This document shows positions 1 to 8,711 of a DNA stretch of 64,000 nt, piece by piece. Position 1 is the stretch's first letter. Each line of letters begins with the position of its first letter. A program made the position numbers and the translations under genes. Origin of the DNA: Armatimonadota bacterium. GTDB lineage: Bacteria; Armatimonadota; Zipacnadia; Zipacnadales; JABUFB01. A model generated the notes under the pieces. That model was not told the DNA's origin, did not search any database, and was given only the letters and a program-made list of their open reading frames with translations. The stretch spans positions 124,001-188,000 of the forward strand of contig JABUFB010000010.1 of NCBI GenBank assembly GCA_013314775.1, written 5' to 3'.

Positions 1-1721
1 GCTTCGATGGCGTTGGCCAGAATGTTGCTCACGACCTGGGTAAGCTGAGACCCATCAGCTGTGATGGTCGGGATATTCTCGGGGATGTGCACCGAAAGCT
101 GAACATTGGCGGCGGCAAGTTCGGGCTCGAGCTCCTTCAGGGCCGACTGGACGAAGTCGGCGACCCGGGTGTCCTCCCACACCGGCTCGCGCTGGCGCGC
201 AAAGCCCTGCAGGCCAGACACAACGTGACGTACCTGGCGGGCCTCGGCGATTACGGTCTCCAGATCGTCCCGCCGCACGTCGTCCTCGGGCAGACTGTTC
301 CGCAGGAGCTGGGCGAAGGCCACGATCTTTGCAAGTGGGCTGCTTATCTCCTGGGCCACATCCGCGGCAAGCTCGCCCATGGATGCCAGTTGCTGGGAGC
401 GGGTGGCCAGATCGCGGGCACGCTCGATCTCGCCCTTGCTGGAGCTGAGCTTCTGAATGTTCACCTCAAGCTGGTCGATGAGATAGGGCAGGCACATCTC
501 CGGCTCTGCAATTCCCTGGTACACCGCGATCGCTTTTTCGCGGCAAGTTGGGTATCCGCATGCGCCGCAGTTCAGCTCGTCCTGCCGGCCATGCTTGTTG
601 GTGCGCGCGAGAATGTCCCGGATCTCCGTCTCGTTGGGCACATTCAGCTCAATCGCCCGCGGCGAGAATCCCCGGCTGAGGTCGATGGCCGCGAGCTTCT
701 CCAATACGCACTCCGGCGCTTCCTCCCCGGATACCAGGGAGCGCACGTGCTCGGTGACCCGGGACTTACGCGACAGGGGCGATACATTGTCGGCGAACCC
801 TGGTCCCGCAATACAGCCCTCGCAGAAGAGCATGTCCAGGAATTGAGCAGGGAACTCGCCCCGCGCCAAAGCCTGCAGGGCCGACCGGCAGCTATCGGGG
901 CCCTCGATGATTTCGATGCGATCGTCCATGAGGTCGGCATCGACGCTGGCGGCCCTCAACAGCCCGCCGGCCACCGGGAACAGAGCCCCAAAACCGGGCA
1001 GCGGCGGGTCCGCTCGTGACGGTTCCACGGCCGACGGATCCACCCCGCGCGCTTGGAACAGGTCCTGGAGCTCGCGGAAAGTCAACACCGCATCCACGGA
1101 GCCGGCCACGTCGGGATCGCGCACCTCTTCCTTCTTCGCGATGCACGGCCCGATGAAGACCACGGATGCGTCCGGGTAGAACTCTTCGCGCACCGCCCGT
1201 CCAAGCGCGATCATGGGCGAGACAATGGGCGCCATCCAGGGCACCAGGTCTGGCATGTGCTTGGAGATATAACTGACCAGCGCCGGGCACGGGGTGGTGA
1301 TGACGGGATGATCGGGGGGATCGGCAATAAGCTTCGCATACTCGGCGGCGACCATGTCGGCGCCGAAGCCCACCTCCAGCACGCGGTCGAAGCCCAGCGC
1401 GCGCACGGCGCCCACAACCTGGTCAGCCGAGAGCTCACTGTAGGCCGCGGCATAGGAGGGCGCGAGTATGGCCACGGTCGGCCGCTCCTCGTTGAGGAGC
1501 TGTTCCACCGTCGGCCCCCCGGGCTGTACCTGCTTGGCGTTCTGAGCGCAGACACGCACGCAATTGCCGCAGCCGATGCAGCGTTCGGCAATGACGGTTG
1601 CCTGTCCGTCCTGCACCCGGATCGCCTTCGCCGGACAACTGCGCACACAGTTATAGCACCGGCGGCACTTGTCCGCGATGGTGGTGACGACGCTGTCGAT
1701 GTGGCCGGCTGATGAGTCCAA
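1..1721 (-). CDS. Iron-sulfur/hydrogenase-C-terminal-domain sensor with degenerate histidine kinase (3' end outside window)
   Basis: The reading frame runs off the left edge; about 573 codons are visible. The only sensible start after an in-frame TGA is a TTG at 1721, preceded by GGGAGAG. Visible modules in order: two ferredoxin-type CxxCxxCxxxC motifs (Cys19-29 and 48-58); a domain like the C-terminal part of [FeFe] hydrogenase, with degenerate H-cluster loops (TTPCPALVSY, GPCIAKKEE, FCEGCIAG); an FeS motif CGACGYPTC near residue 385; then a kinase dimerisation helix and the start of an HATPase domain (N-box NILANAIEA at the edge). The H-box reads ADVAQEISSPL, so the phosphoacceptor His is Gln (codon 351-353, residue 457). 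Such proteins accompany trimeric hydrogenases in Thermotoga and Firmicutes, as I recall. It is probably a redox or H2 sensor. The domain calls are firm; signalling activity is uncertain. Confidence 0.85.
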   Translation of the reverse strand, partial: MDSSAGHIDSVVTTIADKCRRCYNCVRSCPAKAIRVQDGQATVIAERCIGCGNCVRVCAQNAKQVQPGGPTVEQLLNEERPTVAILAPSYAAAYSELSADQVVGAVRALGFDRVLEVGFGADMVAAEYAKLIADPPDHPVITTPCPALVSYISKHMPDLVPWMAPIVSPMIALGRAVREEFYPDASVVFIGPCIAKKEEVRDPDVAGSVDAVLTFRELQDLFQARGVDPSAVEPSRADPPLPGFGALFPVAGGLLRAASVDADLMDDRIEIIEGPDSCRSALQALARGEFPAQFLDMLFCEGCIAGPGFADNVSPLSRKSRVTEHVRSLVSGEEAPECVLEKLAAIDLSRGFSPRAIELNVPNETEIRDILARTNKHGRQDELNCGACGYPTCREKAIAVYQGIAEPEMCLPYLIDQLEVNIQKLSSSKGEIERARDLATRSQQLASMGELAADVAQEISSPLAKIVAFAQLLRNSLPEDDVRRDDLETVIAEARQVRHVVSGLQGFARQREPVWEDTRVADFVQSALKELEPELAAANVQLSVHIPENIPTITADGSQLTQVVSNILANAIE

Positions 1722-1769
1722 TTCACTCTCCCGGTCAGATCAACGCTGGGGGTAGAGGCCCCGATCTTG

Positions 1770-3209
1770 TCAGAACATCTGTCCGCGCAGGCCGGCTTCC
1801 GCTTCCTCCATGAGCTTCAGAGTCATATCGCGCAGGTCCGCCGGCAGCCGGACGAGTTCGCGCTGGATGATTGCCTCCCCGATGCGTACGGTGTCCGGCG
1901 ATGCGTAGTCCATCAAGTACTCGCGCAGGGCCAGCAGAGAGTTGGCGGATCGGCGCTCCGGCGTTGTCAGCTCCTCGCCGGGCGGGCGCGGGAGCGTCAC
2001 TCGGTATCGCTTCTGAGAGTCCGCAGCGCCTATGTAGGGCACGAACCCGGCGTCGCACAGACGGTAGATCAGCACTTCGAGCGCTCTCGGCCTGCCGATG
2101 GTCAGCCTGCCTGCTGCATCCGGGTCACCATCCGCAGTGTACGCACCGGGATAACTGAGGGAGCCGACACTCACTTCAGAGATTCCCAGCGCATACAGAT
2201 GGCGCCGGGTCTCACGCTCCGCCGGAGTACACATGACGATGGCCACGTGAGGCATCGCAAGTCGAGCCACCGCCACGATCAGCTTGAGATCCTCGTCGGT
2301 CACCTGGTAAGTCGTGTCCTGCGAGGCAGGCGCTTCCTTCGCCGGGACCATCCGGGGGAGTGTGATGGACGCAGGCCCGCTGCCGCATTCTTGCTCCAGG
2401 TAGGCGGAGTGCGCGATGAGGGCCACCACGTCGTAGCGGAAGTCATACGCGCCCAGGAGAACCCCTAACCCAAGCTTCCTCGCGTTGCCTTCGATGGCTC
2501 GGTCGTGGCCTGTTATTCTCCAGTCATAGTCCGCTTTCGGACCGTCCACATGCAGGCGCTCGTACGTTTCGCGATGGTAGGTCTCCTGGTGACAATGGTA
2601 CGTCCCCAGGTAGCCTTCCTGGGTAAGCAGCCGGAAATCAACGGGCTGCATGGGGTTCACGTTCAGATCTACCCGACAGGCCTCCTCAACGCCTGAGCGT
2701 GTCCCGTAGGCGGCAACCAGCATGTCGTGGATATGGTGCGCACCGCTGCGGTCCTCTGCGAAGACCAGGTTGAAGTGCCGATGCCCCTCGCGCAGCAGAC
2801 CGGTGATCTCGCGCTGCAGATCGCGAATCGTGGAAGAGGTCCGGCGCAGGCGCACATCCGAACGTCGCAGGGGGCAGTACAGGCAGTCATTGATGCAGCG
2901 GTTGGTGGGACAGATCGGGGTGGACAGTGCAACGCGGCGGTTGAAAGTCTCCTCGTGCACGCGCCGGGCAGTTGCCAAGACCTCCTCGCGGAGATTTCCT
3001 TCGCGCACCTGAATGAGAATGCCCACGTCTTCAGGTGTCAGGCCTTCCAGCGCCTGCGCGCGGTGGAGCACATCCCGGACGGTCTCGGAATCAGCCTCCT
3101 GTCCAGCCTCGAGGATCGACTGGATCTGCTCACGCGGGCAGATACGGGCGGCGACCTCGGCCACCCTCTCCGGCGTCCAGTCTGCCGGGACAGCCTGAAC
3201 TGACGTCAT
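1770..3209 (-). CDS. HydG-like radical SAM protein lacking the C-terminal auxiliary-cluster motif
   Basis: A 479-residue protein starting at the ATG at 3209 behind AAAGGTGG; a longer upstream frame has no ribosome binding site. The radical SAM motif CINDCLYC (Cys105, 109, 112) and the overall length match HydG, the tyrosine lyase that supplies CO and CN to the H-cluster of [FeFe] hydrogenase. In canonical HydG a CxxC plus a distal Cys near the C-terminus binds the auxiliary [5Fe] cluster. Here the corresponding stretch is GFVPYIGAADSQKRYRV with no cysteine, followed by the familiar LLALREYLMDYAS segment. It lies 98 bases downstream of hydA on the same strand. No hydE, hydF or canonical hydG is in the window. 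It could be a maturase variant, or a ThiH/HydG-family enzyme making something else. Confidence 0.8.
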   Translation of the reverse strand: MTSVQAVPADWTPERVAEVAARICPREQIQSILEAGQEADSETVRDVLHRAQALEGLTPEDVGILIQVREGNLREEVLATARRVHEETFNRRVALSTPICPTNRCINDCLYCPLRRSDVRLRRTSSTIRDLQREITGLLREGHRHFNLVFAEDRSGAHHIHDMLVAAYGTRSGVEEACRVDLNVNPMQPVDFRLLTQEGYLGTYHCHQETYHRETYERLHVDGPKADYDWRITGHDRAIEGNARKLGLGVLLGAYDFRYDVVALIAHSAYLEQECGSGPASITLPRMVPAKEAPASQDTTYQVTDEDLKLIVAVARLAMPHVAIVMCTPAERETRRHLYALGISEVSVGSLSYPGAYTADGDPDAAGRLTIGRPRALEVLIYRLCDAGFVPYIGAADSQKRYRVTLPRPPGEELTTPERRSANSLLALREYLMDYASPDTVRIGEAIIQRELVRLPADLRDMTLKLMEEAEAGLRGQMF

Positions 3210-3307
3210 CGTGGCCCACCTTTCGAGCGCAGCGAGCCGAACTGGGCGCCATGTGGGAGAGGGGCTCTCACCAGGAGCCCCTCTCCGCACAGTCATCGCA
3301 ACTGCCC

Positions 3308-5050
3308 CTACTGGGGGCCCTGAATCGCCGACTTGGTGCGCGGCGTATATTCAGTGTGCAACAGATGGTGTGACTTGTGGCTCAAAGGTTCACCCAGGAA
3401 CTTCTCGTAAATGCGGGCGATAGACGGGTTCTCGTGTGACCTGCGGATGGGCAGGTCTGCGTCAGCGGTATAGATAGCGTCCATACGCTTCTGGCGGATC
3501 TCAGGCGACGTCGGAATCGGCTGGCCACCACCGCCGAGACAGCCGCCGGGGCAGGCCATAATCTCGATGAAGTGGTAGTCAGCCTCACCCGCCGCCACCT
3601 TGTCCAGCAGCTTCGCGGCGTTGCTCAGGCCGTGGGCGACAGCGGCCTTGAACTCGATGTCACCCACCTTCACCACCGCTTCGCGAACGCCGGCCATCCC
3701 GCGCACGGCCTGGATGTCCACGTTTTCCAGCTTCTCGCCGGTGATGACCTCGTACGCCGTGCGCAACGCAGCTTCCATGACCCCACCGGTAGCGCCGAAG
3801 ATCACTGCGGCTCCTGTGGATTCACCCAGCGGATCGTCATAGTCGCTGTCCGGCAGATTGGCGAAGTCGATGCCCTGTTCTTTGATCATCTGGGCAAGCT
3901 CGCGAGTCGTCAGCACGTAGTCAACGTCCCTGTAACCCGAGTCGCACATCTCGGGGCGGGCCGCCTCATACTTCTTGGCGGTGCAGGGCATGATCGATAC
4001 CACGACCATCTTCGCCGGATCGATGCCCGCCTCCTCTGCATAATACGTCTTCGCCACAGCGCCGAACATCTGCTGCGGCGACTTGCAGGAGGAGACGTTC
4101 GGGAGCAATTGCGGGTAGAAATGCTCAACGAACTTGATCCAACCCGGGCTGCATGAGGTGATCTGGGGCAGAACGCCGCCCTCGGTAATGCGTTTGATCA
4201 GCTCGTAGCCCTCTTCCATGATGGTCAGGTCGGCGGTGAAGTCGGTGTCGAAGACTCGATCGAAGCCCAGCTCGCGCAGTGCGCTGGTGAGCTTGCCGGT
4301 CACCACCTGGCCCGCAGCCAGTCCGAGACTCTCGCCCAGGGCCACACGGACGGCGGGTGCGGTCTGGACCACCACGAACTTGTCTGGATCCGAGAGTGCT
4401 TCCCAGACTTCGTTGATGTAGCTCTTTTCAGTGAGGGCGCCGGTGGGGCAGCGGTTGATGCATTGGCCGCAGTTGACGCAGAGCGCGTGCCCGAGTGGCT
4501 GCCCGAATGGCGCGCCGATGATGCTCTCATATCCGCGCCCCAGAACTCGCAGCCCGGATACCCCCTGGATAATGTCACAGGTCTGAAGGCACCGGCGGCA
4601 CAGGATGCACTTGTCCGGGTCGCGGACCACCGCGAGACTGACGTCGTCGATGGGGTGGCCAGGGCAGTCCGCACGCACGCGCACCTCGCGGATGCCTAGC
4701 TCCTCGGCCAGCTGCTGCAATTCGCACGAGCCATTCCGAGCGCAACTGGTGCAGTCCGAAGGATGATCGGACAGCAGCAGCTCAACCACCGTGCGGCGCG
4801 CCTTGCGAACCTTGGGCGAATGGGTCTTGATGTTCATGCCCTCGCGTACAGGGAAGGAGCAAGAGGGCTGCAGGCCCCTTTCGCCCTCGATCTCCACGAG
4901 GCAGACACGGCAGGCGCCGAGGGGGGGCAGATCAGGGTGGTAGCATAGCGTCGGGATATGGATTCCCGCCTGCTGGGCTACATTGAGCACCGTCATGCCG
5001 GGCCTTGCCGGAACCTCGCGGCCGTTGATTGTTACCATGAACTCCGACAT
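3308..5050 (-). CDS. hydA: [FeFe] hydrogenase catalytic subunit HydA (NAD-linked trimeric type)
   Basis: A 580-residue protein in the length range of the catalytic subunit of trimeric, NAD(P)-linked [FeFe] hydrogenases. It makes or oxidises H2 at the H-cluster in the cytoplasm. Domains in order: plant-type [2Fe-2S] (Cys36, 47, 50, 64); His-ligated [4Fe-4S] (HPSDCTSCARNGSC); two [4Fe-4S] sites (CILCRRCLQTC and CVNCGQCINRC); the H domain with L1 TSCSPGW (Cys300), L2 MPCTAKKYE (Cys356) and L3 EIMACPGGCLGGGGQP (Cys500, 504); and a C-terminal small-subunit-like tail with LLHTEY. L1 is usually TSCCPxW; here the second Cys is Ser301. The start follows AGGAGG at 10 nt. It lies directly downstream of hydB, 57 nt away. 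Confidence 0.95.
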   Translation of the reverse strand: MSEFMVTINGREVPARPGMTVLNVAQQAGIHIPTLCYHPDLPPLGACRVCLVEIEGERGLQPSCSFPVREGMNIKTHSPKVRKARRTVVELLLSDHPSDCTSCARNGSCELQQLAEELGIREVRVRADCPGHPIDDVSLAVVRDPDKCILCRRCLQTCDIIQGVSGLRVLGRGYESIIGAPFGQPLGHALCVNCGQCINRCPTGALTEKSYINEVWEALSDPDKFVVVQTAPAVRVALGESLGLAAGQVVTGKLTSALRELGFDRVFDTDFTADLTIMEEGYELIKRITEGGVLPQITSCSPGWIKFVEHFYPQLLPNVSSCKSPQQMFGAVAKTYYAEEAGIDPAKMVVVSIMPCTAKKYEAARPEMCDSGYRDVDYVLTTRELAQMIKEQGIDFANLPDSDYDDPLGESTGAAVIFGATGGVMEAALRTAYEVITGEKLENVDIQAVRGMAGVREAVVKVGDIEFKAAVAHGLSNAAKLLDKVAAGEADYHFIEIMACPGGCLGGGGQPIPTSPEIRQKRMDAIYTADADLPIRRSHENPSIARIYEKFLGEPLSHKSHHLLHTEYTPRTKSAIQGPQ

Positions 5051-5107
5051 TGGTTACTGTCCTCCTGGTGAGTTGGGGCAGTACAGGTTTAGGCGTGCTG
5101 TCCGCGC

Positions 5108-8100
5108 CTAGTCTTCCTCGATCGCGATGTAATCGCAGTGCAGACAACGCGCCGCTTCCCGGCAGGCCACGGGTACTGAGTAACCCGTTTCGACCTCGGC
5201 GAAACCAGTCCGCCGGTAGCTGTCCGGAATGCAGGGAACGGGTGTGGGCGGGCGCTCCTCCTCGCCGGTCTCCAAGGCTGCGAGGACCTGCTGTGACACC
5301 CGGGTGCGCGAGCGGATCTTCGGCTCGGGTATTGGCTCGCCCGACAGATAGCTGTGGATCGACCGGGCGACTCTGTGGCCATCGGCAATGGCGTCGACGA
5401 CCGTCATCGGCCCCTCGGTGGCGTCTCCACCTGCGAACACGTTCTCTTTCGCGGTGGCAAGGGTCACCGGATCGGCGCACAGCTTGCCGCGGCTGGTCTC
5501 CAGGCACGCGCACTCCGGGTCGATCCGCTGGCCGATAGCTGCGATGATCGTATCCACGTCGAATTTGACCTCGCTGCCTTCAACCGGGACCGGCCGTCGA
5601 CGACCGGAGCTGTCGAAGTCGCCAAGCTCCATCTGCTGGCAGACCATCCCGGCCACCTTGCCGTTCTCGACTTTGATCTCGCTCGGGGCCATGAGGAAGT
5701 GAAGCTGCACGCCCTCATGGGCCGCGGCCTCGATCTCCTCAGCATGGGCGGGCATCTCGTCTCGAGTGCGGCGGTAGACGAGGTGCACCTCGTCCGCACC
5801 CAGACGCAGGGCGGAACGAGCCGAGTCAATCGCGGTGTCACCGCCGCCAATGACTGCCACGCGCTTGCCGATCTCGGGCTGGTGGCCCAGCGCCAGCTCC
5901 TTCAGGAACTTGATGGCGTCCAGGACGCCGTCAGCATCGGAGCCCGGGCAGTCCAGCGGAATGCCCTGTTGGCAGCCGATGGCCAGGAAAATCGCCTCAT
6001 AGCCCTGGGCTTCCAGATCCGTAATGGTGACGTCTTTGCCGAAGGTCACGCCGGTCTTCAGTTCCACCCCAAGGTCCACGATGTCCTGGATTTCCTTCTG
6101 CAGAACATCCTGGGGAAGGCGGTAGTCAGGAATGCCGAGTGCCATCATGCCGCCCGGCAATTGCTCCTTCTCGAAAACCGTCACATCGTAACCCATGCGG
6201 TTCAGATCGTCCGCGGCGGTGAGACCGGCGGGCCCGGAACCGATGACCGCAACCTTCTTGTGGCGGCGCGGAGCAAGCTCAGGCTTCCACGCCTTGGTGC
6301 GATAATCCGAGGCCGTCCGTTTCAGGAGCCGGATTGAGACAGGGCCGTCCAGCTGGCTGCGGCGGCAGTGGGCCTCGCAGTAGGCGGTGCAGACCCGTCC
6401 GCAGACAGACGGGAACGGATTGGCGTCGCGGATGACCGCGTACGCTTCGTCGATCTGCCCTTCGGCCATGAAGCTGACGTAGGCGGGCACGTCGATCCCA
6501 GCAGGGCAGGCATGCTCGCACGGCGCCTTCATCATTTCCTGGCAGGTTCCAGCACGACAGTGTTTGTCACGAATGTGCTCCTCGTACTCATCCCGGAAGT
6601 ACGCAATGGTGCTCAGGACCGGGTTGGGAGCAGTCTGTCCCAGGCCGCACAGACTGGTGACCTTGATCTGCTCGCCCAGGTCCAGGAGCAGGTCGATGTC
6701 GCCGGGCCGACCCTCGCCACGGCAGATGCGCTCCAGGATTTCCAGCATACGCCGGGTCCCGATGCGGCACGGCGGGCACTTCCCGCAGGACTCGTCCTGC
6801 ACGAAGTCGATGAAGAACCGCGCAAGGTCCACCATGCAGGTGGTGTCGTCCATCACGATGAGACCACCGGAACCCATGATGGAGCCAAGTTCCTTGAGAC
6901 TCTCATAGTCCACCGGAGTATTCAGGAACTGGGGCGGAATGCAGCCGCCGGAGGGACCGCCACTTTGGGCTGCCTTGAACTTGCGCTTGTTGCGTACGCC
7001 GCCACCGATTTCGTAGATAATTGTGCCCAGCGGGGTGCCCATCGGGACTTCAACGAGACCGGTGTTGTTGACATGCCCGGCCAATGCAAAGACCTTGGTG
7101 CCTTTGCTGGTCTCGGTGCCGATGGAAGCGAACCACTCCGGCCCGTTCAGAATGATCGGGGCGATGTTCGCGAAGGTCTCTACGTTGTTCAGCACCGTCG
7201 GGCGCTGCCAAAGGCCTTTCTGTGCGGGGAAGGGCGGTCGCGGGCGGGGTTCGCCGCGCTTGCCCTCGATGGACGCCATGAGCGCGGTCTCTTCGCCGCA
7301 GACGAATGCGCCTGCTCCCATGCGCAGTTCGATGTCGAAGGAGTGGTCAGAGCCGAAGATATTCTCTCCGAGCAGACCGTATTCCCTGGCCTGGGTGAGC
7401 GCGATAGACAGGCGCTCGATGGCCAGCGGGTACTCGGCTCGCACGTAGATATAGCCCTTCTTAGCACCGATGGCGTATCCCGCGATGGCCATGGCTTCGA
7501 TGACACTGTGCGGGTCACCCTCGAGCACGCTGCGGTCCATGAACGCGCCGGGGTCGCCCTCGTCCGCATTGCACACCACATACTTGATGTCGCCCTCGGC
7601 TTTGGCGGTGAACTCCCACTTCAGGCCGGTGGGGAAGCCCCCGCCGCCACGTCCGCGCAGGCCGGAGTCCTTGATGATCTGGATGACTTGCTCCGGAGTC
7701 ATTTCCGTGAGAACCTTGGCCAGCGCCTCATATCCGTCGCGAGCGATGTATTCGTCGATATTTGTGGGATCTATCTCACCGCAGTTGCGCAGAACAATCT
7801 TCTGCTGCAGCGCGAAGAAGGGGATGCTGTCCATGTCCAGCGCTGGGGTCTCGCCATCCGCTGAGACATACATGAGGCGCGCCACAGGCCGCCCCTTCAG
7901 CAGATGCTCAGAGGCGATTATCTCGGCATCCTCGGGCGTGAGCTTCTGGTAGAAGACGCCCTCGGGGTACACCACGGCAACGGGTCCGAGATCGCACGAG
8001 CCCATGCATCCGGTTCGTACGACCTTCACTTCATTGCTCAGTCCGTGCCGGCTGATGGCGTCTTCCAGGGCTTCGGATACGCTATGGCTACCCGAGGAGA

Positions 8101-8149
8101 CGCAGCTTGCCCCGGCGCAGACCAGCACGTGTGACCGGTAGGTTGGCAT
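5108..8149 (-). CDS. hydB: HydB (NuoF-like) fused to GltD/NfnB-like FAD-NAD(P) oxidoreductase
   Basis: A 1013-residue fusion. Residues 1-110 are a thioredoxin-like [2Fe-2S] domain (Cys11, 16, 48, 52). Residues 125-520 are the NuoF core with the FMN/NADH glycine-rich stretch GRGGGGFPTG (166-175) and a [4Fe-4S] site (SCGKCPPC, then Cys501). From about 540 the usual C-terminal ferredoxin domain is replaced by a glutamate-synthase-small-subunit/NfnB-type module: N-terminal Fe-S cysteines (544, 548, 583, 587, 591, 595), an FAD site GSGPAG (637-642) and an NAD(P) site GGGDTA (768-773), with GGDATEGPMTV near the end. The NuoF half is the NADH- and flavin-containing subunit of bifurcating hydrogenases. 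The GltD half should add a second flavin and nucleotide site. No internal stop or frame break is seen at the join. The closest analogue I recall is the Stn/Nfn type of acetogen transhydrogenase. Confidence 0.93.
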   Translation of the reverse strand: MPTYRSHVLVCAGASCVSSGSHSVSEALEDAISRHGLSNEVKVVRTGCMGSCDLGPVAVVYPEGVFYQKLTPEDAEIIASEHLLKGRPVARLMYVSADGETPALDMDSIPFFALQQKIVLRNCGEIDPTNIDEYIARDGYEALAKVLTEMTPEQVIQIIKDSGLRGRGGGGFPTGLKWEFTAKAEGDIKYVVCNADEGDPGAFMDRSVLEGDPHSVIEAMAIAGYAIGAKKGYIYVRAEYPLAIERLSIALTQAREYGLLGENIFGSDHSFDIELRMGAGAFVCGEETALMASIEGKRGEPRPRPPFPAQKGLWQRPTVLNNVETFANIAPIILNGPEWFASIGTETSKGTKVFALAGHVNNTGLVEVPMGTPLGTIIYEIGGGVRNKRKFKAAQSGGPSGGCIPPQFLNTPVDYESLKELGSIMGSGGLIVMDDTTCMVDLARFFIDFVQDESCGKCPPCRIGTRRMLEILERICRGEGRPGDIDLLLDLGEQIKVTSLCGLGQTAPNPVLSTIAYFRDEYEEHIRDKHCRAGTCQEMMKAPCEHACPAGIDVPAYVSFMAEGQIDEAYAVIRDANPFPSVCGRVCTAYCEAHCRRSQLDGPVSIRLLKRTASDYRTKAWKPELAPRRHKKVAVIGSGPAGLTAADDLNRMGYDVTVFEKEQLPGGMMALGIPDYRLPQDVLQKEIQDIVDLGVELKTGVTFGKDVTITDLEAQGYEAIFLAIGCQQGIPLDCPGSDADGVLDAIKFLKELALGHQPEIGKRVAVIGGGDTAIDSARSALRLGADEVHLVYRRTRDEMPAHAEEIEAAAHEGVQLHFLMAPSEIKVENGKVAGMVCQQMELGDFDSSGRRRPVPVEGSEVKFDVDTIIAAIGQRIDPECACLETSRGKLCADPVTLATAKENVFAGGDATEGPMTVVDAIADGHRVARSIHSYLSGEPIPEPKIRSRTRVSQQVLAALETGEEERPPTPVPCIPDSYRRTGFAEVETGYSVPVACREAARCLHCDYIAIEED

Positions 8150-8229
8150 CGAGTTGTTACGCTCCCTTCAGGGAAGAAGTCGAACAGTTGCACCCGGTCT
8201 GGGCGCATCCTGGCAAGACACTGCGAACG

Positions 8230-8709
8230 CTACTCATAGCGTGCGAGCAGGTCGGCAACCTGCGATGGCTTCACCCGCTCGTAGATGTCCTCGTCGATGG
8301 TCATGACTGGCGATAGGCCACAGGCACCCACGCAGCGCACAACGTCCACGCTGAAACGCATGTCTTCGCTGGTCTCGCCCACTCCACAGCCGGCGCGCTT
8401 TATAACTTCATCCAGCACGCGCTTGCCGCCGCGCACGTAGCACGCGGTTCCCTGGCAGACCTTGATGATATGGCGCCCACGCGGAACGGTGGTGAAGAAG
8501 CTGTAGAAGCTGATGACACTCTCGACCTGTCCTGGAGGCATGGACAAGCGGTCCGCAATGTACTCCTGCACCTGCTGGGGCAGGTATCCGACCTCTTCCT
8601 GAACCTCATGGAGTATTTCTATGAGGGCATCGGGATCAGCGCCGTGCTTTTCCACGATGGCATCGATCTTGGGGAAAACGTCTTCGGCGATAGGTGCAGC
8701 CGTGAGCAT
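8230..8709 (-). CDS. hydC: NuoE/HydC-like [2Fe-2S] subunit of the hydrogenase
   Basis: A 159-residue NuoE-family protein, the small thioredoxin-fold [2Fe-2S] subunit that passes electrons within NADH-linked complexes. The ligands are visible as VCQGTACYVRGG and, further on, VRCVGACGLSP. The N-terminal helical region typical of NuoE (ILHEVQEEVGYLP) is present. The ATG at 8709 follows GGAGGG by 9 nt; this site overlaps the end of the preceding gene, so the two are tightly coupled. It forms the HydABC core with the downstream HydB fusion and HydA. Confidence 0.94.
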   Translation of the reverse strand: MLTAAPIAEDVFPKIDAIVEKHGADPDALIEILHEVQEEVGYLPQQVQEYIADRLSMPPGQVESVISFYSFFTTVPRGRHIIKVCQGTACYVRGGKRVLDEVIKRAGCGVGETSEDMRFSVDVVRCVGACGLSPVMTIDEDIYERVKPSQVADLLARYE

Positions 8710-8711
8710 GT

